From contig NZ_BMCE01000001.1 in NCBI RefSeq assembly GCF_014635025.1, positions 1,798,001-1,862,000 of the forward strand: DNA of 64,000 nt, read 5' to 3'. The translations under genes and the position numbers were made by a program. The stretch's first letter is position 1. Each line of letters opens with the position of its first letter. The notes under the pieces are model-generated. The model made no database searches and was not told where the DNA came from. It saw only the letters and a program-made list of their open reading frames with translations. This DNA comes from Fictibacillus barbaricus. Its GTDB lineage: Bacteria; Bacillota; Bacilli; Bacillales; Fictibacillaceae. Of the stretch, positions 47,007-55,106 are shown one piece after another.

Positions 47007-48227
47007 TTGAATACTGCATATTGGCTGAAGAATGTACGCTTAGAAACGGGTTATGTTGAGGATGAAAAAGGAGTCGTATCAACAAAAACAGATTTGTTCC
47101 ATTTGAAAATTCAAGATGGAAAGATTGTTGAGAAACAAGATCAGGATTATACGATTCAAAAAGACGAGTCTAAAATAGATGCTAAGCACTATTTGGCTCT
47201 TCCGACCTTTAAAGAGATGCACAACCATCTTGATAAAACATATTTATCTCTAGACTGGAAAGCATGTAAACCGGTAAAAAACCTAAAAGAGCGATTGCAT
47301 AATGAAGCGCTTGAACTTGAACAGTTAGCTCCTACAACAAAACAAAGAGCATCTGCTATGATTGAAAAGCTGCTTTCTAAAGGGTCAACACATATTCGTA
47401 CCCACGTAAATATTGATCCTTATATAGGTTTGAAAAATTTAGAGGGCGTTCAGGCAGCGCTCCAGGATTATTCCGACAAGCTAACTTATGAAATTGTTGC
47501 TTTTCCACAGCATGGACTTTTAAGAGATAATGTAACGAATCTAATGAAAGAAGCAATGCGATCAGGGGCAACGATTGTTGGAGGACTAGATCCAGCGGGA
47601 ATCGATAAGAACATTGAAAAATCATTGTATGAGGTAATGAACTTGGCTTCAGAATTTGATGCAGATATCGATATCCACTTACATGATGGAGGGCATGTAG
47701 GATACTACACGGTTGATAAATTAACAGATCTAGTAGAAGAAGCGGGATGGCACAACCGGGTTGCAGTCAGTCATGCTTTCGGATTAGGAGAAGTAACTCT
47801 CGCTTCGCAAGAAAGTCTAGCTGATAAGTTGAGTGAACTTGGTATGTCGATCATGTCGACGATTCCGATTAACCGTTCACTTCCTCCTATAGAGTTATTG
47901 GATAAAAAGGGAGTAAATATTTATCTAGGGTGTGACGGATTCTTTGATTCGTGGGGACCATTTGGAACAGGTGATTTACTTGAAAAAGTAACACGCTATG
48001 GTGAGCTTTATCGTAAAAGCGATGAACGTTCATTAGCAAAATCACTCAAGTGGGCTACTGGTGGAACAACACCTTTAAATGATCAAGGTGAGATTGCATG
48101 GCCGCTAAAAGGCGACGAGGCTAACTTAGTACTCGTTAACGCCTCTTGTTCTGCAGAAGCGGTCGCTAGAACTCCTAAAAGAGAAGCAGTCTTTTTTAAA
48201 GGGAAAGTGGTAGCGGGACAAATATAA
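47007..48227 (+). CDS. CodA-like amidohydrolase 2
   Basis: A 406-residue paralogue of the preceding gene, similar from end to end. Metal ligands are His72 and His74 (MHNHLDK), His224 (DIHLHD), His256 (VAVSHAF) and Asp310. Asp227 again replaces the CodA catalytic Glu, and the segment GHDD of CodA reads GCDG here (Cys309, Gly311). It begins at TTG 47007 after GAAGGAGG. The two paralogues may act on successive or related ring compounds. A strong terminator ends the unit. Confidence 0.83.
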   Translation: MNTAYWLKNVRLETGYVEDEKGVVSTKTDLFHLKIQDGKIVEKQDQDYTIQKDESKIDAKHYLALPTFKEMHNHLDKTYLSLDWKACKPVKNLKERLHNEALELEQLAPTTKQRASAMIEKLLSKGSTHIRTHVNIDPYIGLKNLEGVQAALQDYSDKLTYEIVAFPQHGLLRDNVTNLMKEAMRSGATIVGGLDPAGIDKNIEKSLYEVMNLASEFDADIDIHLHDGGHVGYYTVDKLTDLVEEAGWHNRVAVSHAFGLGEVTLASQESLADKLSELGMSIMSTIPINRSLPPIELLDKKGVNIYLGCDGFFDSWGPFGTGDLLEKVTRYGELYRKSDERSLAKSLKWATGGTTPLNDQGEIAWPLKGDEANLVLVNASCSAEAVARTPKREAVFFKGKVVAGQI

Positions 48228-48233
48228 GTACAC

Positions 48234-48272
48234 AAAAAAGCTAATGGACCCTAATGTCCATTAGCTTTTTTT
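48234..48272. terminator. bidirectional terminator after the amidohydrolases
   Basis: AAAAAAGCTAATGGAC and GTCCATTAGCTTTTTT pair perfectly around CCTAAT. It also serves the convergent YeeE/YedE gene. Confidence 0.92.
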
Positions 48273-49530
48273 AGCATATAGAATCTGTAGATTTTGGATT
48301 TTTTAATCCGAACATGGGTCGAACGAACAGAGCAAGATAGGTGCCGAGCATCGCCATTACTCCCCATACCCAGCCGTGAAGACTGAATGAAGCAATTCCG
48401 CTGAAATATGCCCCGATGTTGCAGCCAAATGCTAACCGTGCTCCATAGCCCATTAAAAGTCCGCCGATTACAGAAGCGCCAGCAATACCAGGTTTGATCT
48501 TGCCAGGTTTAAACGTTCCTTGGAAAGCGGCTGATATGAATGCACCTAAAATAATACCGAAGTTCATAACGCTTGTAGCATCTGTAAGGACGCTTTTCGA
48601 TAGAGCTTCTCCATTCTTACCATCAAAATAGCCCCATGCTGATACGTCAACTCCTGTTGCCATCATGGCTTTACCGCCCCAAAGCGCAAATGCCGAAGTG
48701 ATACCCCAAGGACTACCTTTAACAGCCAAAGTCAGTGCATTTAATAAAGCAAGAACGATTGCAGCTGTAAAGAGCGGCCATGAACCACGCAGCACCTTTT
48801 TCCATCCAAGAGTTGTTGGAAGTGGCTTCATCATTGGAGGGTTTTTCTTTTTAGCGATCTGTATGGTTATCCAATAGATAAGAGCAAACAATGCTAACTG
48901 GACTACCAGAGCTCCTAAATAGCCGAGTCCGGGGATCTGATTTAATGAAAGAGGCGGAAGGGAAGGCAATCCCATCCAAAATGTGAAGTGGTAAGCCCCT
49001 AGTATAGAACCGGCAATAAATGAAATTAGCGTTAAAATCATAGATGATGATCCCCCGCCTAAAGAATAGAGTGTTCCTGATGCACAGCCGTTTCCGAACT
49101 GCATGCCAATACCGAACAAAAAGGCACCAACTAAGATACTAACACCAACTGGTGAAACATTTCCTGTTGGTTCAGCTCCTGTAAAAGTAAAGCCAGTGCT
49201 AAAAATTATTGCAAATAATACGGATGCTACTGCAAGCATCACCATATGAGCTTGCAAGCCTTGCACGTTTCCAACTGAGATTAGCCGTCTGAAGGCAGAT
49301 GTAAAACCAAATCGTGCGTAAAGTAATGCACAGCCAAGCAGTAAACCGATAATGAAGAGCGTTCCTTTTATCCAGTCCGCAACATTGACGATCGCTGAAA
49401 GAACTATAATTGCCGCTAATACGCCTAATGCAACTAGAGGTTTCTGCATAGGACTTAACTCAGTTACAACTGTAGTTGGCTGGTGTTTATATGATTTATT
49501 TATTTTTGTTTCTAGTGCAGAGTGTTCCAT
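48271..49530 (-). CDS. YeeE/YedE family thiosulfate-type transporter
   Basis: A 419-residue membrane protein with many hydrophobic segments. The duplicated cysteine loops FGIGMQFGNGCASGTLYSLGGG (near residue 143) and GYGARLAFGCNIGAYFSGIAS (near 375) are those of TsuA/YeeE, in which cysteines guide thiosulfate through the channel. No TusA-like partner (YeeD) is adjacent. It adds a sulfur-uptake route to the sulfate system at 16-24 kb. There is no clear S-box in front of it. Confidence 0.88.
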   Translation of the reverse strand: MEHSALETKINKSYKHQPTTVVTELSPMQKPLVALGVLAAIIVLSAIVNVADWIKGTLFIIGLLLGCALLYARFGFTSAFRRLISVGNVQGLQAHMVMLAVASVLFAIIFSTGFTFTGAEPTGNVSPVGVSILVGAFLFGIGMQFGNGCASGTLYSLGGGSSSMILTLISFIAGSILGAYHFTFWMGLPSLPPLSLNQIPGLGYLGALVVQLALFALIYWITIQIAKKKNPPMMKPLPTTLGWKKVLRGSWPLFTAAIVLALLNALTLAVKGSPWGITSAFALWGGKAMMATGVDVSAWGYFDGKNGEALSKSVLTDATSVMNFGIILGAFISAAFQGTFKPGKIKPGIAGASVIGGLLMGYGARLAFGCNIGAYFSGIASFSLHGWVWGVMAMLGTYLALFVRPMFGLKNPKSTDSIC

Positions 49531-49703
49531 ACTTATCCCACCTTTTCCAATTTATTTTGTCGGAATTAATGTATAGCATTATACTACGAATCCCATAAAA
49601 TGTGCAAAGGAAGGAGTTTATGGGTTCGATTACGTACTTATTATATAAAAGTATGATTTAGCATGGTGAAAATTTACAAAAAAATGGTGAAGGAGGGATA
49701 GAG

Positions 49704-50192
49704 ATGAGAAAAAATGAATACGAGTGGGTTAAGCAAAATCGAAAAGTACTGCTTAATTTTTGTGGAGAAATTAACAAAGATGACTTTACACATGAGTTTG
49801 AAATTGGCTGGAGCAGCATTAGAAATACACTTATACATATTGCTGATTGTTATAATGCGTGGTTAGGTTCATTTGTTTTGTTAAAAACAAAAACACCATT
49901 GACACCAAAGGCAGATATTCAACATATGAACCTGAAGCAGATCGTTCAACGTTTTGAACAAGTGGATCAATATGTGAATGATGTATTTAAAGAGCTAGGA
50001 GAACAATTGGATCAGCCGATTGAGCGGAAAATTCCTTGGAGAAGTGAAAATGAAATCATTTTACTGACACCAGCGAAATTACTGATGCACACCATAACAC
50101 ATGAATATCACCATAAGGGTCAGATTATGGCCATGGCACGACAATTGGGATATAAACCGCCAAATACAGATATTTTAGGAACAGATGATTAA
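49704..50192 (+). CDS. DinB family protein
   Basis: A 162-residue four-helix-bundle protein of the DinB/YfiT metalloenzyme superfamily. The metal-binding triad is His45 (NTLIHIADC), His133 and His137 (ITHEYHHKGQI). GAAGGAGGG lies before the ATG. Members include damage-inducible proteins and thiol-S-transferases; the substrate is unknown. It is the last ordinary chromosomal gene before the transposon end, 190 bases away. Confidence 0.88.
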   Translation: MRKNEYEWVKQNRKVLLNFCGEINKDDFTHEFEIGWSSIRNTLIHIADCYNAWLGSFVLLKTKTPLTPKADIQHMNLKQIVQRFEQVDQYVNDVFKELGEQLDQPIERKIPWRSENEIILLTPAKLLMHTITHEYHHKGQIMAMARQLGYKPPNTDILGTDD

Positions 50193-50249
50193 GAAAATCA
50201 TAAAATTTTAAAATTTGCATTGAACATTAAAAAACTTACATTTTTCTTT

Positions 50250-50297
50250 TTCGTCTCACTATCTTAAGTAATCTTTGGTTATGAGACGAATTTCTTA
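50250..50297 (+). terminator. possible terminator after the dinB-like gene
   Basis: TTCGTCTCA and TGAGACGAA are perfectly complementary across a 23-base loop, followed by TTTCTTATTG. The long loop makes it weaker than the others. Confidence 0.5.
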
Positions 50298-50389
50298 TTG
50301 TTTCACATAGGTTCCGAGAATAGATATTATGTTAACTAGTAAAAACCACTCCTTATTGAGTGATATAAGAAAAAACTAATGATGTACAA

Positions 50390-50578
50390 CGACACAAAGG
50401 TCAGGAATCTTGCGACACAAAAGTCAGGAATATCCCCTCTCCGACACAAAAGTCGGGAATCGTGCGACACAAAACACAGGAAAAATTGTTCTATCTGCGA
50501 CACAAAGATCAGGAATACTTATAATTTACGACGCAAAAGTCAAGAATGCATAGACTGTGCGACACAAAGTTCAGGAAA
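50390..50578 (+). repeat. seven TnsB-type binding repeats at the transposon end
   Basis: Seven direct copies of CGACACAAAAGTCAGGAAT, with 0-4 changes, start at 50390, 50413, 50442, 50465, 50498, 50529 and 50560. The intervals of 23, 29, 23, 33, 31 and 31 bp are close to two or three helical turns, as expected for a transposase array. The spacers are unrelated. Confidence 0.9.
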
Positions 50579-50702
50579 CCAAATAAAAAAATTGAACTAT
50601 ATGTTTTACTAGCCTTATTTAGATGTAACTATTTTTCCATTTCTTAAAACGAAAATCAATCTTTTAAAATAAATAACGTTTTATTCACGATGATATTTAA
50701 TT

Positions 50703-50783
50703 TCAGCCCTTTTGTTTTGGTGGAGCTTTATGTTCATCCACCACGGTACCTGATATCCATCCACTCTTTCTCCTTTTTTTCAT
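50703..50783 (-). CDS. 26-residue basic peptide, unknown
   Basis: The frame encodes MKKRRKSGWISGTVVDEHKA plus PPKQKG. It would be ignored by length, but GGAAGGAGG sits eight bases before the ATG, one of the best ribosome sites in the region. It lies between the tniQ terminator and the TnsB array, in the same direction as the tns genes. No family is recognised. It could be a transposon-encoded small protein or the remnant of a longer gene. Confidence 0.45.
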   Translation of the reverse strand: MKKRRKSGWISGTVVDEHKAPPKQKG

Positions 50784-50846
50784 TTGGTTTACCTCCTTCC
50801 TGCTTCTTATAGTTTGCGTTCAATAAAAATTCTGCATTACTAAAAT

Positions 50847-50872
50847 AATAAAAACCGCTATTTAGCGGTTCA
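50847..50872 (-). terminator. intrinsic terminator at the end of the tns operon
   Basis: On the minus strand AACCGC and GCGGTT pair around TAAATA, followed by TTTATTATTTT. The hairpin starts within the tniQ stop codon. Confidence 0.8.
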
Positions 50873-52219
50873 ATAAGAATTTTTATAACAGTATAACTGA
50901 ATTTTGATATCCATCTTAAATAAATCTCGATGAAAACTTAGCTTCTGGTCATCATTCCTATAACTAAAAAGAAAGAATGGAAGGTCTGTTATTTCAGGAA
51001 ACGGCAATCGTTTTACCATTAACATTTCACCATCTGGCTTTAACATGGATTCTACTACCTGTGTCCACTGATAATAATGATACCAAGCAAGTAAGGGATA
51101 GACACGGTTAAGCACCCATTGTAAAGGTTCGGAATGATCCCACTTTCTTTCTTTGGGTAGTTGTTGTTCCAACCAGAAGACTAAATCATCCAAGAAACCT
51201 TGGTGGACATGTGTGTAAAAAGAACTCATATGATTTCCGAACACTTTTTTTCTTGGTCCTCTATCCACCTCAAAATAACTGTTATCCCCTTCTATATCTT
51301 TTCTCCAGTTTAAGTAGGTTAAAGCATGACAACAAACTCCTCTCCTAAGAAGCCCGTGTTTCATTTCTTTTAGGCACCTACGGTGGTTTTTCAAGAAGTT
51401 CTTCCTAATTTGCCTTGCAATCGATTTAAACACTGCTCTTTGTTGCGGAATAATCCGATCGTTGTACTCATGTCTTCCATTAGGATTTATTTGAAAGGAC
51501 GTCCCCTTCCCTTTACTTGTCTTTTGTTGCATTGATAAGAATGATTGAATCGGGTTGGAATATTGTCTGTGACGTAAGTTCTTTGGATAATAATAGCTTA
51601 CATTTCCACTTAAATTTAGTTGATTTATAAAGTCTTTGATGGCTTCTTTGTGGATTATTTTGTCGCTAAAGAGCGTATGGAGCCGTACAAATTCTAACGT
51701 CGGCAGATAGGAATGGCCACAGTTACAAACAAAAGGAGTAGCCATGTTTTCTTCATATAAGTGATAATGGTATCTTGCTCCACACTTTTCACAGGACGTC
51801 CTCAACGGCTTTTTATGAAACGGACATTCATAAAGCAAACGTAGTTGATGAATGATGCTGTGATAACCTTGCGACAAACATACGGGGCAAAACTGGAGCA
51901 AATCTTTATGCCAGCATACGTCATCCCTCACGTTTAGCCTGTTTACGATCTGTTCTATCAGTTGATGATTTTGAATCTTTACCTTTTTAAGAAGGTTTCT
52001 TAGTAGCACTTCTTCATCAAAATCCTCCATACCCCAAAGATTCCCTAAACTTCGGTTAAGCCATAGCTTGTTTTGTTTTTTTACAGGAGGTGTTCCTAAA
52101 TAGAGTAACAGTTCATTAGGTCTTGCATGGTTAGCGAGTTTGAGTTTCTGGAGAACAGACCATGGTGATTCCCCTTCTTGATACCATTCATCTAGCCATA
52201 GAAGTTCTGGTATCTTCAT
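50870..52219 (-). CDS. tniQ: TniQ/TnsD-type target-selection protein
   Basis: A 449-residue TniQ-family protein, expected to recognise the target and recruit TnsC. The zinc-finger region spans about residues 111-167: Cys111-Cys114 (CPVC), Cys132-His135 (CPFH), Cys143-Cys146 (CEKC) and Cys165-Cys167 (CNC). The length is between short CRISPR-type TniQ and the ~500-residue TnsD of Tn7, and the long basic C-terminal part favours direct DNA binding at a fixed attachment site. It overlaps tnsC by four bases. Only one TniQ-type gene is seen. Confidence 0.88.
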   Translation of the reverse strand: MKIPELLWLDEWYQEGESPWSVLQKLKLANHARPNELLLYLGTPPVKKQNKLWLNRSLGNLWGMEDFDEEVLLRNLLKKVKIQNHQLIEQIVNRLNVRDDVCWHKDLLQFCPVCLSQGYHSIIHQLRLLYECPFHKKPLRTSCEKCGARYHYHLYEENMATPFVCNCGHSYLPTLEFVRLHTLFSDKIIHKEAIKDFINQLNLSGNVSYYYPKNLRHRQYSNPIQSFLSMQQKTSKGKGTSFQINPNGRHEYNDRIIPQQRAVFKSIARQIRKNFLKNHRRCLKEMKHGLLRRGVCCHALTYLNWRKDIEGDNSYFEVDRGPRKKVFGNHMSSFYTHVHQGFLDDLVFWLEQQLPKERKWDHSEPLQWVLNRVYPLLAWYHYYQWTQVVESMLKPDGEMLMVKRLPFPEITDLPFFLFSYRNDDQKLSFHRDLFKMDIKIQLYCYKNSY

Positions 52220-53199
52220 TTAAGCTTTGATGCCGAGATTTCCATCTCAATATAGTTTGTAAATAGTATGGCTTCTCTTATTTGAGCTATGGTTAGTTGC
52301 TCTACGTTTTCTCCTTCTACACCGTAGGTCTTCAGGATATACTCGACAGCACGTGTAAAGTACTGCATCGGAACTTCAAGTGGACCGTGAATGCCGTACT
52401 CTTTACGCATGTCTAAAAACAACTGATAGAAATCGTTTGATAAGTTTGAAAGGCGAAATCCTTCTTGGTACATCTCAGGGAAGAAGTATTGTGTAAAGCT
52501 GCATTCAGAATCAGCAGGGTACTTAGAGTCGGTATCGTAACCTTGTAAACAAGCTGATATATCATCTATCGTTTTCAACCCATAAAACTCGTGTTCGTGA
52601 ATCATAAAACGCCCCACGATTTGAGCTTTGTTAGCTGTTACAAAGAGGTTCTTTTGATTCTTCAGCTCTTTTTGACCGACTAGTAGAATAGTTAATTCGA
52701 TGTTTGCCCGATCCAACGCGTTATAGATATCCATCAACCACTCATAATGTGGTTCTTTCAGTCTTTGAGCGTCATCGAGTATGAATATGACCCTCTTTTC
52801 TACGGTTTTTAACCCTCTAACGATAAGGAAATTATACAGACGTTCTCTTTTAACCGCTGCTCTAGCAGGTGGAGCAGTTGCCAAAGGATGGTCGACGTTT
52901 CGAAGCAAATCTTCAAAGAAGACTAGTTCGTTTGGTCGAATATATTCCTGGCAGAGATAAAGAAACACAGGTAGATCGGTACCGAATTCGTTCGGGAGAA
53001 ATTCTTTTAAGAAGCGAATGGCACGGGTCTTCCCAATACGTTGTCTGCCATAAATGATGCCGCCAGGTGAACGACATTCAATCCAACGTGATACCGTGTT
53101 ATACATCTTTGTGATCTCGTTCGTACCTAGAAGGTATCTTCCTGTATATATGGGATGAGTTCTTGGAGGCAATAGTGGTCGTGTTAGCATAAGAGTCAT
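52216..53199 (-). CDS. tnsC: TnsC-type AAA+ transposition regulator
   Basis: A 327-residue AAA+ ATPase linking target recognition to the transposase. Walker A is GRQRIGKTR (Gly51 to Lys57-Thr58) and Walker B VIFILDDAQ (Asp142-Asp143). LLVGQKELKNQKNLFVTANKAQIVGRFMIHEHEF carries sensor-1 and arginine-finger-like residues. It is much shorter than Tn7 TnsC (~555 residues) and closer to the lengths seen in Tn5053 and CRISPR-associated elements. It lies five bases after tnsB. Confidence 0.88.
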   Translation of the reverse strand: MTLMLTRPLLPPRTHPIYTGRYLLGTNEITKMYNTVSRWIECRSPGGIIYGRQRIGKTRAIRFLKEFLPNEFGTDLPVFLYLCQEYIRPNELVFFEDLLRNVDHPLATAPPARAAVKRERLYNFLIVRGLKTVEKRVIFILDDAQRLKEPHYEWLMDIYNALDRANIELTILLVGQKELKNQKNLFVTANKAQIVGRFMIHEHEFYGLKTIDDISACLQGYDTDSKYPADSECSFTQYFFPEMYQEGFRLSNLSNDFYQLFLDMRKEYGIHGPLEVPMQYFTRAVEYILKTYGVEGENVEQLTIAQIREAILFTNYIEMEISASKLK

Positions 53200-53204
53200 C
53201 CTTT

Positions 53205-55106
53205 CTAATAAACGATGGTATTCGTAAACCTTCGTTTGATGTGTTGTTCAGGTTGTTTAGGTGGTAGAACAGGTTTAATCGTTTCTTCTTTTTTGATTTC
53301 TTGCTCGATATCGTATCCAGTATCCGCACGCAGCCCTGCCAGCTTATTTCGGCTTGATTTTTTGGACTTTGCTTTTTCTCGGAGGTATTCACCGTACTTC
53401 TCAATGGGATCATCTTCACTTGTAAAATGAAGCATTTTTTTATTTTTTAGTCGATTGATGGTTTTACGAAGTGCGAGAGTATGTTTGCGAAGCCTCCACT
53501 TACCCGCTACCTGTAAAAGCCCAAGTTCAGAACCATCAGGCAAGAACGCCTTTATGACCCTTAAGTCTTCGGTGTTTACATGAAGGGTCAGTGTTTGACC
53601 GATCAAATCACCCGCTCTTGAAAGAAGATCACCTCGATATTGTGCCCCTTCAAAATTGATGTACGGTCGCTTTCCAATTTTGAGGTTTCCTTTGATCGTT
53701 CGTGATATTTTCTCCGTAAAGAAAGCAGTAAGTGAACGTCTCTCATCGGGGATGGTTCGAATCATTACTCCTTGCTCTAACCGTTGTTGGTAAACTTCCA
53801 ATGGGCTTAAGTTATATAGTGAGGTGTGCGGCGTACCGTTATAGTTAGCGATTAAAACTTCTGCCAATTGCCTTATCTCATGTTCTGTTACTTCGTATTT
53901 AACAGCTTGCATTTCTGGATCTTTTCTAACTGGATCTTTCGGATGACTACCAGTTGTACTGGGTAGACGATGAAAACCATTTTCTTCTAACAAGCGAAAA
54001 AAATTTTCGATCAATGGTCGTCGTTCAGGGCTGTTTACTGCACCAGGGTTTACTGAACAGCCTACGATGTCCTTTAAACAAGCCTCAACTTCTTTAGATA
54101 GGTGGGATTTAGCGTTATCGAAAAGTATTTCTTCCCAAACGGCCCATTCAGGTCCTTTGTCTTCCCACGTGGGGAAGCCAGCCGAACTGTGATAACTTAA
54201 TCCTGGGATGGAAAACGTTTTTGGTCTTGAATTAACGATTGCGTTTTTAATACAATGCAGTACATCTGACTTGTTGTATTCCTTGTTTAAAGAAATGTGG
54301 TATCCCAAGATCATTCTCGTATCTTCGTCAATGATGGCTAGAATCCATATGCGATTGGTGATTTTTGTAATCTCAAGTCCATCTGGTGTCATAAATTTAA
54401 TCGAGAAGAGGGTATCGATTCTATGTCCATCAAGCTGTACTCGTTGATAAGGTCTTACGCTTATATGACTTTTAAATCCAACTCCTGTCTTATTGGCATG
54501 GTTGCCTGCATCTTTTCCAAAGCGAGCAGCTCCTCTTGAAAAGTGTTTGTGTTGTAATTTAATAACATATCGTTCAAGAGATCGTTTTCCAAAATCTTCA
54601 CTGGTAAACGGATAATCGTTTCCTGTCAGACCAAGTTCTTTACAGATGTTGACAAACTTCTTGTGCAGATACTTGACGTTGATGTGTTTATCAACCACTG
54701 ATCTTCTATCCTTACCCCATAGGGCACGTTCGATAGTATCTTCTAAGATTGGATACTGATCCAAGAGTTTAGAAAAAGCTCCAGTTTTCTTACTTTCAAT
54801 CCCAGTGGGTAACTCTTTTCGTTTATATGCAGCTAATCGCTTTTTTGGAATAAGAGCACGATATCCAAATGAGACACCATTTTCATCTAGTAAAAGACAC
54901 CGTTCGGCCAGCCGATAAATTTCAGATACACTTATTCCTGAACGTTTTGAAATTTCATCTAATGAATTTTTTCTTGAAAAGAATAAATTGATAGCCATTC
55001 TTCTTTTCTCATAAACTTTCTTATCTTTTTCGTTCAAAGCCATTGGATCGACTTCTTTCCATGTATGAAGATCAATATTGTCATAGTTAATTGGATGCTT
55101 AAACAT
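53205..55106 (-). CDS. tnsB: TnsB-type DDE transposase
   Basis: A 633-residue transposase of the Mu/Tn7 retroviral-integrase superfamily. An N-terminal helix-turn-helix (NSLDEISKRSGISVSEIYRLAERC) precedes the DDE catalytic core: Asp226 in QLDGHRID, Asp330 in LFDNAKSHLS and Glu367 in PLIENFFRLLEE. A Mu-type beta-barrel and a charged C-terminal tail (PPKQPEQHIKRRF), which in Tn7 contacts TnsC, follow. It should bind the 19-bp repeats and cut and join the 3' ends. It overlaps tnsA by eight bases. Confidence 0.93.
   Translation of the reverse strand: MFKHPINYDNIDLHTWKEVDPMALNEKDKKVYEKRRMAINLFFSRKNSLDEISKRSGISVSEIYRLAERCLLLDENGVSFGYRALIPKKRLAAYKRKELPTGIESKKTGAFSKLLDQYPILEDTIERALWGKDRRSVVDKHINVKYLHKKFVNICKELGLTGNDYPFTSEDFGKRSLERYVIKLQHKHFSRGAARFGKDAGNHANKTGVGFKSHISVRPYQRVQLDGHRIDTLFSIKFMTPDGLEITKITNRIWILAIIDEDTRMILGYHISLNKEYNKSDVLHCIKNAIVNSRPKTFSIPGLSYHSSAGFPTWEDKGPEWAVWEEILFDNAKSHLSKEVEACLKDIVGCSVNPGAVNSPERRPLIENFFRLLEENGFHRLPSTTGSHPKDPVRKDPEMQAVKYEVTEHEIRQLAEVLIANYNGTPHTSLYNLSPLEVYQQRLEQGVMIRTIPDERRSLTAFFTEKISRTIKGNLKIGKRPYINFEGAQYRGDLLSRAGDLIGQTLTLHVNTEDLRVIKAFLPDGSELGLLQVAGKWRLRKHTLALRKTINRLKNKKMLHFTSEDDPIEKYGEYLREKAKSKKSSRNKLAGLRADTGYDIEQEIKKEETIKPVLPPKQPEQHIKRRFTNTIVY

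Noticed and set aside
50390-50578. CRISPR array reading of the regularly spaced repeats
   Set aside because: The repeats are only 19 bp, degenerate, separated by 4-14 bases, and lie at a TGTACA terminus beside tns genes; no cas genes are seen. Transposase sites explain them better.
50379-50612. A 77-codon frame across the repeat array
   Set aside because: It only translates the repeats into a monotonous RNLxTQKSG-like sequence, has no ribosome site, and is explained by the transposase binding array.
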